Of a stretch of DNA of 33,933 nt, positions 20,187 through 31,468 are shown in pieces. Within the stretch, counting starts at the first letter, position 1, and every line of letters begins with the position of its first letter. Below the pieces are notes generated by a model. The model saw only the letters and a program-made list of their open reading frames with translations. It did no database searches and was not told the DNA's origin. Origin of the DNA: Perkinsus chesapeaki (taxonomy: Eukaryota > Perkinsozoa > Perkinsida > Perkinsidae); assembly GCA_013115145.1 (NCBI GenBank), contig JAAPAO010000337.1:1-33933 (forward strand), given 5' to 3'. The translations under genes and the position numbers were made by a program.

Positions 20187-21218
20187 CTACCTATATCGCT
20201 TATTAATAGGCGGTAAAGATGCTCCAGCATCTGAGTCACTATCAGTTTCAACATCATTAATAACGCCGAATCTCTTGCTCCCCCTCTTGTCATCCAGCCA
20301 CCAGGGAGCTAGTATAGACTTTCGGACACGGTTAGCCAGACCATCTGGTGCCGAGGTGAACTCAGTATCGTTATCCTCGACGTCCCACTGAAAAAATACA
20401 AGTATTGAAAGGAGGCGAGCGTGACGTTGCTGCTGCTGCCCACCTCAGAGTTGTTGTCACTAGTTAGCCGCAAGCCAGTCGACCAGTCGTAGTCGGTTGA
20501 GCATGCACTTGGTATAAAAGTAGATACTTGTGAAGGCATATTAGAGACGGCCTTCGGCGTCTGATGGGGGATGCTGTCATCGTCATCCAATGTGTTCATA
20601 GGGGGAGGATGCACCACTATGGAAGGAGATGATGCTGCAGTTGAGACAGGACAGTAGTATAATATAACTAATAACAATAATAGCTGTAGTGATTCAATAA
20701 TAAGGGGTAAGATTTAATAGTAAGTGGAGGGACAAGGAAGAGAATGAAAATATAAATATATAATAATAAATGAGAATTTAAAATACGGAATGAAAAGCGA
20801 TGACGAAAATTTCATCACCACCGCCAGCGGTGCATCCAAGCTCATCCCTCCCGAAGACTGAATACATCCAACCGATATAAATGCCACCCGACAGCTCACT
20901 CACGGTGGCCCGATGAAATAACACCAGATCTAATTTCAGGAGGGCTGATAATGATCATCGATATAGATACCAATCTCGTTCGAGAAACAAAGCTACAAAC
21001 TATATGACACTGCCTCGAGGACAGCGTCACGCGCCACAAATATACTGGGTTACAAAAAGGATAGCAGGTAGTAGTAGTAGCAGCAGCTGGTGTTACGATG
21101 CCCAAATGATGGGTACAGTCTTCTCCATGAGCCAGGTCGATCTTTGTCGAAGCTCTTGGGGAATCGATCCTTGAGGAGCTTCCTGGTATGATTTAACCTT
21201 GCTGAGTATTGATAGGAA
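20187..21218 (-). CDS. Acidic protein with one hydrophobic segment, five exons seen
   Basis: Exons 21097-21218, 20904-20944, 20822-20857, 20444-20683 and 20187-20387 (TAG) join in phase through introns of 152, 46, 138 and 56 nt. The first seen exon is basic (SARLNHTRKLLKDRFPKSF); then PLLKLDLVLFHRAT; then SSGGMSLDAPLA; then a hydrophobic run LLLLLVILYYCPV, followed by an acidic and Ser/Thr-rich part with MNTLDDDDSIPH; and finally WDVEDNDTEFTSAPDG and a tail ending NKRYR. The 5' end lies above 21218 and needs an exon leaving two bases. Initiation at the ATG at 20599 would give a shorter protein without the hydrophobic run. No family recognised. Confidence 0.6.
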
Positions 21219-22001
21219 CTGAAAGGGAGTAATATATTAAATAATACTTTTCAGTGGACTTTTCAGTGGACTTTTCTTTCTATTATACTCTATATATACT
21301 GGGGAAGGTGTTTAATAACATCATTAAACAACACAGTAGAGTCTCGTGCTGCTGCTGCTGTTCATGGGACAGTTATTTCTTCCCAGTCAGGTGCGGCATA
21401 TGAGAGATCATATCCATAACTTAATATCATTACGATAATACTCATCGAAAATAGCCTCATTACAGTGAGATATATATGGCATTCCCAATCCCGTACAAGC
21501 CAAAGCGCGGGTGGCCAGAGTCGGGGCTGAGGTGGAATTATATGCAGGTAAGAAGAAACCTATATCACGATAGTCTCCATGAAATTCTCGATCAGAATAT
21601 ATGCGTATCTCCGTTTCTAGGCATCAGGTTCTAAAAATATTGCTTCTTCAATTTGCACGCTAAATTTGCACGTTTAAAGGTTTTAAAAGCGAAGCTCGGC
21701 TGTGAATAGAAGGTTATAATAAGAATGATTTAAGACAGCTCCAGATACCTATCTTTGGTGGTCATCGGGAAGGGAAGAAATTGAGCACTAGGGTACGTAT
21801 TGCTTCTGTCCCTCACTGGAATGGTCCAACACACACTACTGTCGAGCAATCACCGAGTAGGTGCCGCCCATCGAATCCACCCTTGAATGACTTACATCAG
21901 ACTTCACCAGCTCACTACAGATGACCGTCTCGGCGGAAACAGCTTCCGATCGTGCTACCCCTCTACCGCTAACCTGGTGATAAACGAATCTATTCCATAC
22001 G
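21219..22001. other. No resolved gene
   Basis: Probably holds 5' exons of the acidic gene on the minus strand, but none was placed. A short direct repeat, three copies of CTTTTCAGTGGA-like 12-mers, is at about 21248-21279. Confidence 0.4.
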
Positions 22002-22718
22002 TCAAATGCGCGCTTCTACCTGGTCGAAAAGATCTCTAATTTGGGTTAAGGAGGTTATCTCCTTATCGTGATCATTTGAATTCTTGAATTCTTCAAATAG
22101 CTCCGATGCTCTCTCAGATAGTCGCCTTTCAGCGTCGATCCTCTGAATAAAACCAAGTATCACCAACTTTATACCGTCGACCCTCCCAAGCAGCGCGTGC
22201 CCCTCGAATCACATCTTGGCGACCTATGCTCGGCCCTCCGACATTTCCGTTCGAAATACTTTCCCTTGACAAACCAAATAGTCCGAAGATTACTGCACGG
22301 AGCCCAAAAATGTGAAAATCGACACCGTTATAGTGAACCCACGAGAGCAGAGCTCCTTCAATGGGAGTGGCAGCAATGTTACCTTCGAAATCTCTACCAC
22401 CCATTCCTTTCCCTCTCTGTCAGTGATTCTCCTAGTGTCCCCCTTTACACAATGCAGGCGAGAGCATGCATTCATTTAAGCAGTATAAATGATGATAAGG
22501 ACCAATCAACCCCATCGCACAGCACTTTCTCAGTTCCTCAAGCTTCCTACCTTTTGGTCGATCGGCTTCGGCTTCGCCTCCCTCAAAGATTCTCTCAAAT
22601 CCTCAGCAGTGGACAGCACATGACCGCACTCGCTAGATTTCTCCTTCTTAGTCTCTAACTGAGAAGTCAACACCACCGTCCAACTACCCTCTGCCTCAGT
22701 CGGTCCTAACCGAATACC
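22002..22718 (-). CDS. Unrecognised multi-exon protein
   Basis: An exon at 22551-22718 (GIRLGPTEAEGSWTVVLTSQ, ending AKPKPIDQK) has a GTAGGA donor in phase 0 and joins an exon starting at 22416 (MGGRDFEGNIAATPIEGALL, then SWVHYNGVDFHIFGLRA). The frame continues through FGLFGLSRES to GRQDVIRGARAAWEGRR. A last exon starts after TTTTATTCAG at about 22147 and encodes RIDAERRLSERASELFEEFK, then EITSLTQIRDLFDQVEARI, stop 22002-22004. The junction into this last exon is not resolved: the closest donor would leave an intron of about 32 nt and a frame mismatch. The C-terminal helix is likely a coiled coil. Upstream exons probably continue above 22718. No family recognised. Confidence 0.45.
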
Positions 22719-23527
22719 CTTGAAGCTCTCAGCCGAACAACCGACTGAAATTTTCCCAAATGATTATCGCTTTTCACACGCTCACCAACTGCAGCATCGT
22801 CACCATCACCCAGGAAATAATAGATCACAGGCAACCCGCCGCATTGCCTTGTTGAAAGCCAATAACTTATACTCTCCGAAAAGTTAAACCAGTGTGATTT
22901 TAAATACCACATTGGTAGCTATATCACTTGATAAGTACCACAATAACTAATTGTCAAGTGCTTCACTGGGCTATCACATCAACAAACATTTCAACATACA
23001 TCAACACTATATTACTTCATTTGCCCTATCCTTCTCCTCCTTTACCGACATAACAGTCTCATGTTTAGGCGAAGAGGAGGCACTCCCTTCAATGGAGCTA
23101 TATGATAGATAGAAATATAATACCGTCAATCCGATAACCTAAACCGACAGCATCCCTCCTTCAACTTATAAACATGATTCCAACTCAGCCCCTCACAGGC
23201 CAATTGAGCGGTCGGACTCTCTAAAATTGACTTGCCCACCGCCGACAAGCCTAACAAGGCCTGCTGTCAATGGCCTTATATGCTGTTTGATTGTTGCCTC
23301 TTAAACACCCTATCACTCTACCATAATAACAATCACTCCAGCGGCTAATCCCCAGATTTCCGACACAGAAAAGGAAGCTCCTCGCTTCCACTTTTACCGT
23401 TAAAATTATTCCGTATACAGTTTTATATAAAAAGGACTTGCAATGATGATCGAGAATTCGGGCAGACAGTGGAGTGAATATATAAAGTTCATGTAGAATC
23501 GTTTCATAAATCGATATAATACTATTA
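22719..23527. other. No resolved gene
   Basis: A minus-strand open frame at 22706-22912 may be an upstream exon of the previous gene. The rest (22920-23527) shows only scattered short frames without a splice chain. Confidence 0.35.
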
Positions 23528-23811
23528 TTAAAAATTATCACCCCTATCACGCTTCATCCGAGGTGATGACATACGCTATGTCAGGAAGAAGGATAATCCT
23601 TCTTATCATTCAACCACTATTGGGGTGGCGGTATGTCACATACGCCCACCACAACTACTAGCCGATAACTTACCAAAGCAGTTGATATGAACAGAAGGAT
23701 GATATTCCACAGAGGCAGGTCACTACTACTCCACCATCCTCCTACTACTCCACTGAGTGCATCCAACCAACCCTCTATGGGTTCCAGTAACGATGAACGA
23801 AGAACAAACAT
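23528..23811 (-). CDS. 61-residue single-pass membrane microprotein
   Basis: Two exons, 23674-23811 (ATG) and 23528-23575 (TAA), join in phase through a 98-nt intron with a GTAAGT donor. The product starts MFVLRSSLLEPIEGWLDALS, has a Trp-rich luminal-looking turn (GGWWSSSDLPLW), one membrane helix (NIILLFISTAL) and a short basic tail (RMSSPRMKRDRGDNF). Positive charge after the helix predicts a cytosolic tail. The size and layout recall small ER proteins such as the selenoprotein K group, but I cannot show homology. An acceptor-like TATTTTCAG lies just upstream of the ATG (ends about 23825), suited to leader addition. Confidence 0.6.
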
Positions 23812-23842
23812 AGACAATCTTCTGAAAATACCCAATAATATT

Positions 23843-23883
23843 CCGGGTTTTGGGTTTTTGGGTTTCGGGTTTTCATAACCCAA
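23843..23883 (+). repeat. Degenerate telomere-like G/T tract
   Basis: A run of GGGTTTTGGGTTTTTGGGT followed by TTCGGGTTTTC resembles degenerate T3-5G3 telomeric repeats. It lies directly upstream of the microprotein gene. It does not match the plant-type TTTAGGG unit exactly. Confidence 0.5.
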
Positions 23884-23968
23884 TTGAATACTACAACCCA
23901 AACTCATCTGCAATCATTCCTAATACTACATATAATAATGCAAAAAGTTTAGCGGAGCGACGCACTAT

Positions 23969-26807
23969 TCACCGACCACTCGCCTTCCCAGTTCCCCCGG
24001 CACTCGAGGCAGCAGCGGCCGCAGCAGCAGCTTGCTGTTGTTGTCGTTGGGCAGCTTCGCCCAAACTTCGTAGAAGCACTTGGCGTTGCTCTGGGCTAGC
24101 CGAAGCCAACCTCTGCTGGAACTCGGCCAAGGCGCTGCCCGCTGGTGGGGGTGCAATGATGGGATTTGAGGAAGGAGCGGTATGAAATCTAAAAGGGAAT
24201 TTCGACAGACTGTCCTGCCATTTTCACTTACAATTGTTGCATTCCTGGACGATATTGATATGCATTCTGACCCATCGCCGGTCTTGTACGTACAGACGCC
24301 TGCGCACCGCGAAGATTTTAGATACTCAAAGATACTCTCCAACCTGTTGCTGCGCTCTAAGATGCGCTGTTCTATTAGCCTGATTCAATGCAGCCCACTG
24401 TGCCGCCTGGTTATAAGGCGTCCCTCCAGCAGCTGCAGTGGCGGCGGGGGTGCCCGACTGCTGCTGTTGCTGCCTTCCTGCCATGTTATAACGAGTTGAC
24501 CATGTTGTTGTCGCTGGAGTAAGATATGATCCAGGCCTCGAAGAAGTTGCCCCAGCAACCCTGATAAAATATCATCATCCAGGCCCGTCTATCGCCAAGG
24601 TCCCACTCAAAAGATCACCCTTCTAATTTCGCGGCGCGCGACAAATACCTTTCTTTTTCAACACATCCACTATTCCTCTCTATATCCCCGACCAGCACAG
24701 TTCATCCATCCTCAGTTTTGTGGCGCGCGGTAATTGCCTTCCCACTCAAACTTATATTGTCCACCCCTTAACGAGCACCAAATGCTCGCCGCGGGAATGC
24801 ACTCCATTCCTCCACTTCCCTTGAAATATACTTCCTCTACTACACCTTAGCAACATCTCTATTTTTTACACTAGGACTATTCCTACTTTCTCCCCTACAT
24901 TCTCACACCATGAATGCTACCGGTCGGCTAACGAAGCCCCCTCCCCCTCCTACTACCTTGCCCCAGCAGCAGCTCCCTGTTGTGTGCTGCCAACTGCTGC
25001 TGCTGTCCCTGCTGTTGCATTGCCTCTCACATTTTGTATCTGCTTCTCTCTCGACGCCCTATGCCTCTGTGCCATCTCCTTCAGCGGCTCCGTATCAACA
25101 CCTGCTATTATATATGATCGATCAGCCGTTGCAAAACATAGCCCAGCTCGCACACAAGAAATGCGTAACTTACCAACCATGCCGAAAACTGATCAAGTCG
25201 AGTTGCGAAAGCCCTAGACATTGTTATACTGTCTGTTGAAATACTTCCCCTTTTTTCAAAACAACATATATCTTTGTGGTCGCCGAGGCCCAAGAGTTCC
25301 ACAGATTTCTCTAAAAAATCTTTCGGCCTCAAAACGGAGTTTCCGCGCGAAGATTCTGAGAGTCCTCTGACCAACAGTGAGTCACGTCGATAAAGACAGG
25401 TATGGCTTTGCTCATCCCAATCTAATAAAGCCTAACTCAATGTACCCATCTTCGACCTTTGAACCTTTGAACTGAACGGAAACTATAATGCAATGGAACA
25501 CGGCTGTAGCTTATTTACCCCACACAACCTACTTGAACCCTTGAATCCAAGTGTCCTAGAAAAGCCCAACAATATTACCCCCGTTACTACCTGCATCACT
25601 CAGCCCTGCCGCTTGCATGGCATTCTCGTATCCTACGCCCAAAATATATCCAGTGAACTCCCTCTCAACCCTCAATGTGCCATTGAACGCTACAAAGTCA
25701 TCGGTATCCAGCCCAAACACCCGACAATCGTTCAATGGCGCCACCGTACTCGGGCAGCCCCCCAGGCGCCTCCTCAAATGACGGTCAACAATGCCCTCTG
25801 GCAGACCGTCGATCCCCTCGAGGAACTTCCTAAGGCTCTTCTCGGCACTCTTAGGCTCCAGCTCCCCCGGCAACACCGATGAAGATGATGAGCCCATAAC
25901 AGTCGCCTTCCCAGGGGATGTATGATCTATGAAATCTGCGCTGCTTCCCACTCGCACAAGCATATTAGGCGCCCCTCGATTTGAAAATCGGTTCTCCTCC
26001 ACCACAGTAGCATACGCCTCTATAACGTCCTTTGTCATATTAGACGGTGTCCCAGTGTATTCGATGGCATGCAGTGCATTCCTTAGACTTCCCGGCAACT
26101 TATCAACAGCTTCAACACTGTTCCTGTTCACCTGAGTTGCTGTACCTAAACCATCCCCACTACACCCCAGCAGCGTCGACCCTACTTCGTACCGTGGTGA
26201 TCTCGTCTAGTATACGACCTTCTGGAGCCTGCTCGACTGTTTACTGTTGATGATTCTATACTGTCGTCAGGCAGCCTTAAACCGTGTAATTGAGCAAGAT
26301 CGAATTGTTTCTCCCCATCAGCTTGTAATTTCTAAACACCTTTAATCAGCAATATCGTCTCACGCCCCACCTTACCTCTGCCGCTTTGTGCCATGGGGAC
26401 CCCTCGGGGTTGAAGGTCATTGCATTGGTGCATATAAGGTTGAAATCTTTCCTTATATCATCCACAGTCTTATAAGCTCTCTTGGAGGCCCTGGCTTCCA
26501 TCAAATCAAAGCTCATAGGGTTCTTAATAATATCTCGGTAAGTAGGCACTTCGTTAACATCGACCGGGTAATAAAAGAATTGGTTTCTGTCCTTCGATCT
26601 CATCCACCTCAGTATTATACCGCACAGATCTCTATAAGGCTTTTGTCGCCATTGCCGCTGACTGATACCGAAGACCTGTGGGTTGTGGGTGCCGCCAGTG
26701 CGCCGTCGTTTCGCCTGTGTTGATTCATCCGGTCGGTCATGACCCGCTGCGGCCTCCGAACCTGCTTGTTCACTATTTTGACGTTTCAGGCTCGGAGTAA
26801 GAACCAT
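23969..26807 (-). CDS. Bromodomain protein of BRD7/BRD9/BRPF type
   Basis: A nuclear acetyl-lysine reader. Exons: 26376-26807 (ATG), 26193-26331, 25591-26145, about 25174-25355, 24957-25101, 24344-24560, 24232-24299, 23969-24188 (TGA), roughly 650 residues. Residues 33-36 hold a basic KRRR signal; the bromodomain spans about 57-150 with FFYYPVDVNEVP (ZA loop), YRDIIKNPMSF and the acetyl-lysine-binding Asn in NAMTFN (residue 133). Helix C continues across a 44-nt intron (HKAAE to KLQADGEKQ). The middle has an acidic, Ser-rich part and LEGIDGLPEGIVDRHLRRRL; the C-terminus is Gln/Ala-rich (QRLASASPEQRQVLLRSL, then poly-Q/A). Most junctions are in phase; the one between the exon ending near 25174 and 25101 is not, unless the donor GTATTT at about 25233 is used. 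An upstream exon at 26927-27121 may carry 5' leader. Confidence 0.88.
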
Positions 26808-27215
26808 TAAAATAATTAATGGGCGAGCGCAAAATCTAACAAAGCGGAGAGGGATCAAAATGACCACCTGTTACCGACGATTGGGGAAAGTTTATACATG
26901 TGTGTGAAAGAGTTACACAATCGGAACTACTTCCACACATATAACCGTTCGCGCTCACCGTTCGATTGACAACCCCACTGTTTTAACACTCGCCGGCTCT
27001 TTTCTGCATGAACTACCTCCCGCTTCTGTCGGTAATGATGATGGGGTACTCTGATGATTTGGGAAGGCTCATTGGCCCTATGAATGACTGTTGCACGCAT
27101 ACGCCGTGCGCACGCGTACAAGTGGCTCGAACTGATCGTGCTAATTTAGTAAACAAAAATAGTACATAGAGATATGGCTCGAGCAACAATCATGCTAAAC
27201 GAAACATTGTGAGGC

Positions 27216-28000
27216 TCAGGAATATTTCATGTCACGTTCAGAGCGCATGTCACGGAGCTTGTTGAGAACGGCCGATTGAAATCGTTCACCTTCAGCAGGC
27301 TTCGCAGTGCGAGGGGCATCGATACCTGCAGCATATAATCACAATGTAGCAGGCAAGTCTAAGTTGTTGTCTGTAGCAAGCATGATAATAGCCGATAAAA
27401 GTATTATCCGACCATCTTAGGAAATATAAGTTATACCATCACATGCAACAAGTGTGTGTGTATTTATAGCCCAATGCCTAGTCTAAGGCTTAGTTGGACT
27501 ATCCATACTATGTGCTGCTTCCGAGCGAGAGTTTAATACCTATACTGTTATTGTCACTGTATGGTTCACTCAAAGGAATGTAACTAGTGTCAAGAGATCA
27601 TACATGCAACAAGTTTGCTCATAACACTATCACTTTGTTATCAATATTATCAAGTGGATTATTTATATACTCGGGAGCAATAGAGCCGTAATAAAGGACA
27701 GTTATCAGTTTCACAGCAAACAACGTTGCTACGTGATCCCACAATCTATGGGATATAGTATATTCGATAGACCGATATCTCGACGAGATAAAGGTTTATA
27801 GTACGGCGGTATCGAGAGAGATACCATTGAGATAATCGCAAGTTCAACTACTCCTCGCATTTATAGGCCGTCTTGATTCTTCCCTCATCGTCAACTGCTG
27901 TGACATGTCCGTAGCGTTGCCGTGAATTACTGCGTAGCTGCTGATAGGAGCATCGTTATCTTCGCCACTTTCCCACCTGAACTCCTTTGTCTATTACAAC
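27216..28000 (-). CDS. Small basic protein, 3' exons, model partial
   Basis: A last exon at 27216-27325 follows a good acceptor (TATGCTGCAG) and encodes IDAPRTAKPAEGERFQSAVL, then NKLRDMRSERDMKYS and TGA. Upstream, the region 27855-27980 is open in two frames. One, WESGEDNDAPISSYAVIHGN to ESRRPINAR, can join 27325 in phase through a donor GTAGTT. The other, QLRSNSRQRYGHVTAVDDEG to AYKCEE, ends in a stop and could be a separate short gene preceded by MVVIDKGVQ. I cannot choose from sequence alone. The 530 nt between (27326-27855) shows no exon. Confidence 0.4.
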
Positions 28001-28215
28001 CATCAGCGATCGACTAACATATATCGAAGCGCTAGGCTATGAAACGCCCTATCCGATAGCCTTTATCAGCACACGCTCTACAGCGGACTAGCACATACAG
28101 GATTCGGGAGGCAAGTTGCATTTGCCAAAGTTCTCACTGTCGTTCAGCAAATTCCCGAACAGCAGTGAAAAATCTTAGTTATTCGTGAAGGTAAAACATA
28201 AAGTACCTGTGAGAA

Positions 28216-28253
28216 CTTCTCAGTGAGAAATCTCAAAAAAAATCACTGAGAAG
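28216..28253. repeat. Perfect 11-bp hairpin at a stop codon
   Basis: CTTCTCAGTGA at 28216-28226 pairs perfectly with TCACTGAGAAG at 28243-28253, with a 16-base loop rich in A on the plus strand. On the minus strand the stop codon of the neighbouring gene (28233-28235) lies in the loop. It could be a 3' processing or termination structure of that gene. Confidence 0.7.
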
Positions 28254-28603
28254 TGGAGCACCTACGTCCCGGCTGAATATCTTGTAATATCTCCCAGGAA
28301 TGCAGAGCTTAACAAACGGCTCCCCACCAAAGTCCGCCTCACTCCTGTGTCCCCATGGTATGGCCAAGAAGTCTCTCGAGTGCCGCGACTGCGTCACAGT
28401 TTCCGAGTAGGCGCTCCTCAGCCAGGAGCTTTCCAATCTGGAAAGTGATATCTCTAACATGCTCCATAAGGCCCCACCGCTCTCTTTCGGGTTTCGCCTA
28501 AGAGCGCACTTAGCCACTCTACGGTTTCAGGACTTCCCGCTGGAGTTCTCCGTTTACTGCACGCTGCACGCATGCGCAAAAAGTCACACTACCAAAACGG
28601 CGA
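28233..28603 (-). CDS. Unrecognised protein, 3' exons
   Basis: Exons 28343-28497 and 28233-28272 (TGA) join in phase through a 70-nt intron with a GTGAGG donor. They encode AKPERERWGLMEHVRDITFQ, IGKLLAEERLLGNCDAVAAL, ERLLGHTMGTQ and the end DRDVGAPLLSDFF; the central part should be helical. An upstream exon ending at 28603 (open to about 28820, with CHNLDDPVLKESFPEWPV and FGYLIAIYVFGCVANRPV) fits in phase 0 through a 105-nt intron, but a second frame there is open too. The start was not found. No family recognised. Confidence 0.5.
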
Positions 28604-28820
28604 TCACTGGGCGGTTTGCCACACAGCCGAATACGTAGATGGCGATGAGGTATCCGAAACACTTTGCCGAGCGCTCTGGAATGGCCAACGTCAATCCGGG
28701 CCGAGACCGCACTGGCCACTCAGGGAAACTTTCCTTCAAAACTGGATCATCGAGGTTGTGACATAAGCGCCTCGAGAAAGTACGCGGCTCCGAGACGGCT
28801 TCGATGGAGATGAACCGCAC

Positions 28821-30119
28821 ACCTCATCTCGGTATTTCGGTATCTTTGTATCATGCCACGAAATACAGATACAATTATTCATTACTGGGACTATGCTATC
28901 GAGTCTTAGAGCCTAGCCCAACCATCAGTGGTCCGGGGTGAAGGAAACTTGTCTCTACAAGTTTTCGTTGCAGGGAAGCGAAGCTGAACGGTTCAAATTT
29001 TCCGACTGCTGCCGACGCGTATTGGGTTCTCGATGACTAAACGAAAAACAGTTCTATTCCCAGAAAAAAAACGGTTGTGACGTAACCCGTAGACGCCACA
29101 AGGCTCAGGATCTTCATTAGGAACGATGCAAACTGTTTTCTGAGGCAAGCGAAAGGATTTTATGCTTAGCGAACGGCACACCACTGAGGAAGGATTCAGG
29201 CTAAGTAGTAACTCCCTGGTAAGCTTGTACGGAGTAGTCTACATGCCGGATGGAAATATACGAGTTGGAGGTGTATCAAGCTGCCAGTTCCCACTATAGA
29301 CCGGAGGAGACCCGTACTGCTCGCGGCAACTGCACAGAAACAAGTTGTGCGGGTATCCGTCCTACAAGTTGCCATCCTATGGATACGTTTCTACTTGTAG
29401 AATAAACAACTCAACAAGAGCCGTTTAAAGGTGGTTCAGATAAAGTTTTAATACATACAATAATAGTGGTTGCGCTAGGCTAAGGAAAAGGAGACAGCGC
29501 GCACAATAAAAGATACCAATTGTGTGCACATTTCATCACACTACTTCTCGGATGCTATCTACGAGTATTTCGCTGCCTAGAGGGAATACGGTGGGATCGT
29601 GGCAACTACGAAGATATATCCAAGGCTAAGTTTCGAGTTTTCACTGTAAGCCTCGTTGATGACGTACATTTACTACCACCCACTAACAGAATAGAGGATG
29701 CAATGAACTCACCGAGTACACCAAATCCTACTTTATTCATTCTCTACGAAGAATCCCGGTAATATCATTCCTAAAGTAATTTTCCTCTCTAAATGACAAA
29801 CTCAATGCTGCTCGTTTATAAGGAAAAGCCGGTCTTGCTCAAATTCCTTCGTGGGTCACATTTCCCTCTGGCGGAAATACCAAACTCGATAACTGATAGG
29901 ACTGATCCTCGATAACAGTAGAAGAAAAGTTTAAAACCGTAACTGATCAAGGTTCGAGTCTCGAACCCTTTCGCCTGGTCGTCAATATTTCGGCATCATA
30001 AAAGGCGCTATTATGGCACTGCCATGACTTGTGAAAGGTTGACAGATCTTGATCTGGAAATATTGGAAGGGTACATATGTATCTAGACAAAGTAGATGAA
30101 GTTCAAACCGCATCGAAGC
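28821..30119. other. No resolved gene
   Basis: A minus-strand frame at 28993-29184 and a plus-strand frame at 29520-29762 (no ATG) are open but have neither domains nor an exon chain. A self-complementary AAGGTTCGAGTCTCGAACCCTT sits near 29949-29970: GGTTCGAG pairs with CTCGAACC. It looks like a tRNA T-arm, but no full tRNA can be folded around it. Confidence 0.35.
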
Positions 30120-30875
30120 TCATCGGATGTAGACGGGGAACTTTTTGTGAAAAAGGTCGATCTTCCATTTCTCGTTGAATAACGATTTCCACCAAGCATG
30201 TAATGTGACAGCCCCCACAAGTTCCCAAATTAAGGGCGAATAATCCTTAGTGTTGAAGGTATGGTCAAATGCTATAGAGAGGCCCTTCCTGTTGTCGTCG
30301 CCAGTGGTCTCCTCAAAGCAGGCATCGAGCCCAAAGTCGTAGTTCGGCCCAATGTGGACTTGGGTTACTTTGTTGACAGGCAAGCTGAGGGATTTGCCGA
30401 AGATTTTGGTTGCAGCATTCACCTTGACTCCAACATCGGCAATCCATTTGCCAGTTTTCTCATCAAACCTGCCGCGGCCGTCACCAGCTGCCCCAATGCA
30501 AAGCCCCACAATGCGGGACTTCAAACCCCCAGTATCCTTATTAACAATATTAGCACAGCCATCACCAGTAACGTTGAGACCCACTGGTTGTGATCCATTG
30601 AGCGCCGCTTCTATGTGAAAGTGTGTGGACTTTGAATGGTCAATGGCATCGAACAGATATACCGTCATATTAAGTATTATACCGGGGGTGAAGTTGATGG
30701 TACCCAACGCACAGAACGCATCAGAATCTGGCTTCTTCTGAGGAGTACACCCCGAAGGGATAGAAAATGGTGAAGAGCCGCCCAGCAGAGTAGGTGGCAG
30801 TGAGTGGCGAACAGCAGCAACGTAACCGGTAGAAGCAATAATGCTGAAGATCTTCATCATGTAAAATAAGAACAT
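30120..30875 (-). CDS. Secreted protein of unknown function
   Basis: A single-exon gene for 251 residues, ATG at 30875, TGA at 30120-30122. The N-terminus has three closely spaced methionines (positions 1, 6, 7); starting at residue 7 gives a clean signal peptide MKIFSIIASTGYVAAV. The mature part is rich in Gly, Asn and aromatic residues with spaced cysteines (SGCTPQ, FCALGTINFTPG, GDGCANIV, VGLCIGAAGDGRGRFDEK, LDACFEETTGD) and ends in a Lys/Trp-rich segment (WWKSLFNEKWKIDLFHKKF). Potential N-glycosylation sites include NFT, NMT, NGS and NVT. No catalytic motif recognised; probably a lineage-specific exported protein. The frame is open throughout and uses no intron, unlike most neighbours, as is also true of the secreted pair at 9325 and 11897. 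Confidence 0.85.
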   Translation of the reverse strand: MFLFYMMKIFSIIASTGYVAAVRHSLPPTLLGGSSPFSIPSGCTPQKKPDSDAFCALGTINFTPGIILNMTVYLFDAIDHSKSTHFHIEAALNGSQPVGLNVTGDGCANIVNKDTGGLKSRIVGLCIGAAGDGRGRFDEKTGKWIADVGVKVNAATKIFGKSLSLPVNKVTQVHIGPNYDFGLDACFEETTGDDNRKGLSIAFDHTFNTKDYSPLIWELVGAVTLHAWWKSLFNEKWKIDLFHKKFPVYIR

Positions 30876-31468
30876 TCTTCTGAAGCAGTCAACTTGAGCA
30901 GCTCATTACAATGCATTAGTTTCAATACTGTGTCCTAGAACTACGAATCAGAGTAACCTCAGTACAGAATCCAGAATGATGGGGCCAAAGCGTGGGGCAG
31001 GAGCTATCTCCCAAGTAAAGTTCCAAGAAGCTCACAACTCGATCACCTAGGTGTGCGTACATTGGATGTCACGTCACGTGACAGACCCACAGGACCAATC
31101 GGTGAAGATACACTGCAGCGAGGGCAGAGGGATTATCTCAAGGAATGGATTATCTTGTGTGGTTGGACGGCAACTCGAAATGTCATATTCTATAGTATCC
31201 TAACTTTGTTCGCACTGATATCGGGTTTGCCCACATCCCACCACGAGAGCATAAAACCGAAGGAGCACCGTCAAAGCCTTCCAGTTTCGTGACGAAACTT
31301 TCGTCTCCGCAGCTATTGGTGACTCTTGATTAAATGGAATAAGGGAGCCTGGAACTTCCAGGCTGGGGGTAAACCACGGTGCGTTGAGCTCAGAACATCG
31401 GACCTCGCTGGATCCAGTAAGATGGGAGTGTATCGGGGCTATTTATAGAGTTTCCGGGAGCCTGCAGC
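30876..31468. other. Spacer, no supported gene
   Basis: A plus-strand ATG frame of 79 residues at 31053-31292 is present (with a hydrophobic NVIFYSILTLFALISGL stretch), but it is on the opposite strand to all neighbours and has no other support. Confidence 0.35.

Noticed and set aside
25493-25882. Plus-strand gene of 129 residues
   Set aside because: It is the antisense of a strongly coding exon of the bromodomain gene.
29945-29972. tRNA gene
   Set aside because: Only an inverted repeat resembling a T arm is present; no cloverleaf can be folded.
30261-30618. Plus-strand open frames
   Set aside because: They are shadows of the intact 251-residue secreted protein on the minus strand.
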